Shown here: one piece after another, positions 1 to 6,128 of the stretch
How positions within the stretch are numbered: the stretch's first letter is position 1
Layout: each line of letters opens with the position of its first letter
Source of the DNA: Candidatus Limnocylindria bacterium
Lineage (GTDB): Bacteria > Chloroflexota > Limnocylindria > QHBO01
Direction: 5' to 3'
NCBI GenBank assembly: GCA_030146365.1
Contig: JASLBU010000219.1
Span: forward strand, 1-6,128
DNA: 6,128 bases
Translations under genes and position numbers: made by a program
The notes under the pieces: generated by a model
Database searches by the model: none
What the model was told of the DNA's origin: nothing
What the model saw: the letters and a program-made list of their open reading frames with translations, nothing else

Positions 1-152
1 CCGAGCTTGTAGATCTTCTTCGTGTAGAAGAGGATCCGCTCGGTCACGGTCGTCTTGCCCGCATCGATGTGCGCGATGATGCCGATGTTGCGCGTGCGCT
101 CGAGCGGGATGTTCGCCCCGGCCGCGGCGCCCTTGGTTGCCTGCATGGTCAT
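1..152 (-). CDS. fusA: Elongation factor G, N-terminal fragment (runs off the left edge)
   Basis: EF-G is the cytoplasmic GTPase that drives tRNA-mRNA translocation on the ribosome and, with RRF, ribosome recycling. Only the first 50 codons are present; the gene continues beyond base 1. The G1/P-loop AHIDAGKTT lies at residues 27-35, preceded by RNIGI and followed by TERILFY, the standard start of the EF-G G domain. The N-terminus carries about 10 more residues before the conserved core than E. coli EF-G. I chose the ATG at 152 because AGGG (162-165) sits 9 nt upstream; a second in-frame ATG at 146 would be 15 nt from it. The start lies 4 nt after the rpsG stop, implying co-transcription and translational coupling as the third gene of the str unit. 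FYTKK replaces the more usual FYTG after the first helix. The P-loop alone would also fit other translational GTPases, but the surrounding residues and the position make fusA clear. Confidence 0.96.
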   Translation of the reverse strand, partial: MTMQATKGAAAGANIPLERTRNIGIIAHIDAGKTTVTERILFYTKKIYKL

Positions 153-156
153 GGTG

Positions 157-630
157 CTATGCCCTGAAGTGGCTGAAGGCGCGGTTCGCCTCCGCCATGC
201 GGTGGGTGTCCTCGCGTCGCTTGACGGCCGCGCCGAGCCCGTTGCTGGCGTCCATCAGCTCCGACGCGAGCTTGTCCGACATGCTCTTGCCGTTCCGGCG
301 GCGCGCCGACTCGATCAGCCAGCGCATCCCGAGGCTCACCCGACGATCGGCGCGGACCTCCACGGGAATCTGGTAGGTGCTGCCACCGACGCGCTTCGGC
401 TTCACCTCGATCAGCGGCATTGCGTTGCGGAGCGCCTGCTCGAGCACCTCGACGCCGGCGCGGCCGGCCTGCTGCTCGCAGCGCGCAAGCGCGCCCTCGA
501 GGATGCGGTTCGCCAGGTGACGCTTGCCGCCGTGCATCAGCTTGTTCGTGAACTGGTTCAGCGTCAGGGCGGTGCCGGTCAGCTGCTCGGCGTACTTCGT
601 CTTGCGCGCGATGGTCGGTCGTCGTGGCAT
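157..630 (-). CDS. rpsG: 30S ribosomal protein S7
   Basis: S7 is the primary binder of the 3' major domain of 16S rRNA; it nucleates assembly of the small-subunit head and lines the E site. The product is 157 residues, close to the usual 155-156. The conserved block VGGSTYQIPVEV is at residues 81-92, SLGMRWLIESARRR at 99-112, and the C-terminal KREDTHRMAEANRAFSH at 138-154. All expected elements are present, so it is intact. The frame is open further upstream to a Met at 717, but that extension overlaps rpsL and matches no S7. The ATG at 630 gives the normal MPRR start and has AAGG (640-643) 9 nt upstream, inside the end of rpsL. It begins 4 nt after the rpsL TAG and ends with TAG 4 nt before fusA, so it is the middle gene of a tightly packed operon. 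In E. coli S7 represses this operon at the rpsL-rpsG gap; that gap is absent here. Confidence 0.98.
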   Translation of the reverse strand: MPRRPTIARKTKYAEQLTGTALTLNQFTNKLMHGGKRHLANRILEGALARCEQQAGRAGVEVLEQALRNAMPLIEVKPKRVGGSTYQIPVEVRADRRVSLGMRWLIESARRRNGKSMSDKLASELMDASNGLGAAVKRREDTHRMAEANRAFSHFRA

Positions 631-634
631 GGGT

Positions 635-1054
635 CTAGGCCTTGCCCGGCGCCTTCGCGCCGTACTTGCTGCGACCCTGCTTCCGGTCGCGGACGCCGGC
701 CGCGTCCAGCGTGCCACGGATGATGTGGTACTTCACGGCGGGAAGGTCCTTCACCCGGCCGCCGCGGACGAGCACCATCGAGTGCTCCTGGAGGTTGTGC
801 CCGATGCCGGGGATGTAGGCGGTGACCTCCATCCCGTTCGTCAGACGCACGCGCGCCACCTTCCGAAGCGCCGAGTTCGGCTTCTTCGGCGTGCGGGTCA
901 TGACCTGCAGGCAGACGCCGCGTCGCTGCGGCGCGCCTCGCCCTTCGCTGGTGGTCTGCCTGAGGGTGTTCAGCGTGCGGCGCAGCGCCGGAGCCTTGAC
1001 CTTCTTGATGGCCGGCTTTCGGCCCTTGCGCACCAGCTGGCTGATGGTTGGCAA
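635..1054 (-). CDS. rpsL: 30S ribosomal protein S12, TTG start
   Basis: S12 sits at the decoding centre of the 30S subunit and takes part in codon-anticodon proofreading; it is the classical streptomycin-resistance locus. The product is 139 residues against 124 in E. coli. The extra length is mostly an insert of about 14 residues between PAL (22-24) and the APQRRGVC block (41-48). PKKPNSALRK is at 56-65 and RGGRVKDLP at 97-105; Lys57 and Lys102 correspond to E. coli Lys43 and Lys88, so neither shows a classical resistance change. Asp103 is the residue methylthiolated by RimO in E. coli. Ala106 stands where nearly all bacteria have Gly. I chose TTG at 1054 because the conserved PTISQLVRKGR begins directly after it and GAGG lies 6 nt upstream. 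The alternative ATG at 1117 would add 21 residues that resemble no S12. It is the first gene of the str unit, followed by rpsG after 4 nt. Confidence 0.97.
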   Translation of the reverse strand: MPTISQLVRKGRKPAIKKVKAPALRRTLNTLRQTTSEGRGAPQRRGVCLQVMTRTPKKPNSALRKVARVRLTNGMEVTAYIPGIGHNLQEHSMVLVRGGRVKDLPAVKYHIIRGTLDAAGVRDRKQGRSKYGAKAPGKA

Positions 1055-1064
1055 CGAGAACCTC
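1055..1064 (-). promoter_or_regulatory. rpsL ribosome-binding site that decides the TTG start
   Basis: The minus strand reads GAGG (1064-1061), then TTCTCG, then TTG at 1054. The 6-nt spacing is near ideal. It supports the non-AUG start over the in-frame ATG at 1117, which has no comparable purine run upstream. Confidence 0.75.
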
Positions 1065-1207
1065 GCGTTCGTACTCGCGTTGTGATTGATGTCTCGAAAT
1101 CGCCCCGCGAAGCCCATGGCGATCCGGCTCGAATGCCGATCTGGAGGCTTCAGCGGACGCGCCCGCTCGGGGCACACACGAAGGCGCCCCGCTGGCGGGA
1201 CACCGAT
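1055..1207 (-). promoter_or_regulatory. 5' leader of the rpsL-rpsG-fusA mRNA, structured
   Basis: This is about 150 nt of untranslated RNA between the predicted transcription start (about 1206-1207) and the rpsL start. It can form several short G+C-rich stems. GGGGC (1169-1173) can pair with GCCCC (1186-1190), GCCC (1161-1164) with GGGC (1170-1173), and AGCGG (1152-1156) with CCGCT (1163-1167). These share bases and so exclude one another. Nearer the gene, a 6-bp stem of 1099-1104 with 1118-1123 (ATCGCC and GGCGAT) has a 13-nt loop. No known riboswitch is recognised. It could host feedback control by S7 or S12, but short stems are cheap in DNA this G+C rich, so function is an inference. Confidence 0.45.
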
Positions 1208-1212
1208 GCGGA

Positions 1213-1242
1213 AGTATACGGAAGAGCACTTTGGGGTGTCAA
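1213..1242 (-). promoter_or_regulatory. Sigma70-type promoter of the str operon (rpsL-rpsG-fusA)
   Basis: On the minus strand a perfect -35 box TTGACA (1242-1237) is followed after 18 nt by TATACT (1218-1213), which matches the -10 consensus at five of six positions. The initiation point should be near 1206-1207. There is no extended -10 TGn and no A+T-rich UP element upstream. Such a pair is conspicuous in DNA this rich in G+C, and it lies just after the rpoC terminator-like hairpin and before rpsL, where a promoter for ribosomal protein genes is expected. It implies that the str genes need not depend on read-through from rpoBC. Confidence 0.85.
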
Positions 1243-1250
1243 CCGAGACG

Positions 1251-1280
1251 GGCCTGACGGGCACACGCCCGGCACAGGCC
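1251..1280 (-). repeat. 30-nt inverted repeat between the rpoC terminator and the str promoter
   Basis: GGCCTG (1251-1256) pairs with CAGGCC (1275-1280), and inside it CGGGC (1258-1262) pairs with GCCCG (1267-1271) around a 4-nt loop. There is a small asymmetric internal loop of 1 nt against 3 nt. The outer arm ends about 9 nt upstream of the -35 box. It may be a second terminator stem, a 3'-end stabiliser of rpoC mRNA, or an operator read as DNA. The sequence does not tell these apart; no U tract follows on the minus strand. Confidence 0.5.
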
Positions 1281-1290
1281 GCCGCGCAGA

Positions 1291-1323
1291 CGAAGGGCGG
1301 CTCCCTCGCGGGGCCGCCCTTCG
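1291..1323 (-). terminator. Terminator-like hairpin downstream of rpoC, without a U tract
   Basis: A perfect 11-bp stem is formed by CGAAGGGCGGC (minus 1323-1313) and its complement (minus 1301-1291). The 11-nt loop can close further as CCC-GCGA-GGG with one unpaired A, giving a GNRA tetraloop on the minus-strand RNA. It starts 21 nt after the rpoC stop codon. No run of U follows, so it is not a textbook intrinsic terminator; it may act as a U-less terminator, with Rho, or as a 3'-end protection element. Its position at the end of rpoBC, ahead of a fresh promoter, supports an end-of-transcript role. Confidence 0.65.
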
Positions 1324-1344
1324 CATCGATCCGTATCGGCGAGA

Positions 1345-5805
<4,461 letters not shown>

Positions 5806-5806
5806 G

Positions 5807-5842
5807 AGCGGCGTCGAACTCCTGCGGCGGCTGCACGCCGCT
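5807..5842 (-). promoter_or_regulatory. Inverted repeat enclosing the rpoC ribosome-binding site
   Basis: AGCGGCGT and ACGCCGCT (5807-5814 and 5835-5842) are perfect 8-bp complements. On the RNA they would enclose a 20-nt loop containing AGGAG (minus 5823-5819). The 3' arm ends one base before the rpoC ATG. AGGAG is 13 nt from the ATG in linear sequence; folding would alter the effective distance. A competing hairpin, GCGGC with GCCGC around GTGCA, uses the 5' arm. It could tune rpoC translation relative to rpoB. This is inferred from the sequence alone. Confidence 0.45.
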
Positions 5843-5855
5843 GTTGCGCTCGTTG

Positions 5856-5876
5856 CCGGGACGGACCAGGTCCCGG
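5856..5876 (-). repeat. Small hairpin in the rpoB-rpoC gap
   Basis: CCGGGAC (5856-5862) and GTCCCGG (5870-5876) form a 7-bp stem with a 7-nt loop. It lies between the larger hairpin that follows rpoB and the stem at the rpoC start. The role is unknown; it may help stabilise or pace the intercistronic RNA. Confidence 0.4.
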
Positions 5877-5897
5877 CTCAGGATTGACCGGTGGGGA

Positions 5898-5928
5898 CAC
5901 GGGCGGCACCGTCCCCGGTGCCGCCGTG
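5898..5928 (-). repeat. Strong hairpin just after rpoB (attenuator-like, no U tract)
   Basis: GGCGGCACC and GGTGCCGCC (arms 5902-5910 and 5917-5925) form a perfect 9-bp stem with a 6-nt loop. Beyond one unpaired base at 5901, a further 3 bp (5898-5900 with 5926-5928) extend it to 12 bp. It begins 5 nt after the rpoB stop codon. No U run follows, and I see no promoter between it and rpoC, so rpoC probably depends on transcription passing through. It may be a partial terminator, a pause or processing site, or a 3'-end stabiliser of rpoB mRNA. Confidence 0.55.
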
Positions 5929-5933
5929 CGAGG

Positions 5934-6128
5934 CTATTCCTCAAAGCCCTGGAGATTGATCCCGCCGAGGTCCGGCAACGGATAGCTGCCGGTGTCCTCG
6001 ATGAAGCGGATCTCCTCTTCGTTCTCGTTCAGGATCTCGACGGAGAGACCGAGCGCCTGGAGCTCCTTGATGAGCACCTTGAACGACTCGGGCACGCCCG
6101 GCGCCTGGATCTCCTCGCCCTTGACGAT
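5934..6128 (-). CDS. rpoB: DNA-directed RNA polymerase subunit beta, C-terminal fragment
   Basis: Beta pairs with beta-prime to form the RNA polymerase catalytic core and is the rifampicin target. Only the last 64 codons and the TAG stop (5936-5934) are present; the gene enters from the right edge. The segment reads GVPESFKVLIKELQALGLSV near its start, which is the conserved C-terminal clamp motif of beta (PESFxVLxKELQSLGL), followed by an acidic end with FIEDTGSYPLPDL and a final GFEE. The frame is short but diagnostic, and rpoC follows after 128 nt in the universal rpoBC order. The rifampicin-binding region lies outside the window, so nothing can be said of resistance. Confidence 0.97.
   Translation of the reverse strand: MVKGEEIQAPGVPESFKVLIKELQALGLSVEILNENEEEIRFIEDTGSYPLPDLGGINLQGFEE

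Noticed and set aside
631..717. 29-codon upstream extension of rpsG to a Met at 717
   Set aside because: It overlaps rpsL, is an Arg/Ala-rich out-of-frame reading of it, and S7 proteins start at the MPRR-type N-terminus.
1150..1203. Possible 17-codon leader peptide starting at GTG 1203 in the str leader
   Set aside because: It has no Shine-Dalgarno, begins only a few bases after the predicted transcription start, and shows no run of regulatory codons.
1055..1264. Upstream extension of rpsL to Met codons at 1117 or 1264
   Set aside because: The extension does not resemble S12. The 1264 start lies upstream of the predicted promoter, and the TTG at 1054 has a well-placed GAGG.

Overview
The window is one co-oriented block of core information-processing genes, all on the minus strand and read right to left: the 3' end of rpoB, complete rpoC, complete rpsL (S12), complete rpsG (S7) and the 5' end of fusA (EF-G). 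This is the familiar rpoBC-str arrangement. I see no mobile element, CRISPR array, tRNA, rRNA or plus-strand gene. The two very long plus-strand frames opposite rpoC are high-GC shadows.

The DNA is G+C rich, roughly two thirds by eye. I infer a high-GC member of Chloroflexota, with modest confidence. The reasons are a roughly 14-residue insert near the N-terminus of S12, which I recall from Chloroflexota and Mollicutes, a long coiled-coil insertion in the N-terminal part of beta-prime, and the direct rpoC-rpsL-rpsG-fusA order without an L7Ae-like gene. Actinomycetota is the main alternative. A 16S or concatenated-protein tree would decide.

Region by region, right to left: 6128-5934 rpoB C-terminus; 5933-5806 a 128-nt gap holding three stem-loops, the last of which encloses the rpoC Shine-Dalgarno sequence; 5805-1345 rpoC; 1344-1055 a 290-nt gap holding a strong terminator-like hairpin, a second 30-nt hairpin, a near-consensus sigma70 promoter (TTGACA, 18 nt, TATACT) and a roughly 150-nt leader; 1054-635 rpsL, starting at TTG; 630-157 rpsG; 152-1 fusA start. 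The three str genes are joined by 4-nt gaps of the form TAG-N4-ATG, so they are almost certainly co-transcribed and translationally coupled. The rpoBC unit appears to end at the hairpins and the str unit to begin at its own promoter.

Most of the window is ordinary housekeeping sequence. The observations most worth a second look are a perfect EF-hand-type calcium-loop consensus in the C-terminal tail of beta-prime, the roughly 180-residue coiled-coil insertion in beta-prime, the hairpins around the rpoC ribosome-binding site, the structured str leader combined with loss of the E. coli-style rpsL-rpsG control gap, and an Ala in place of a near-invariant Gly in the decoding-centre loop of S12.
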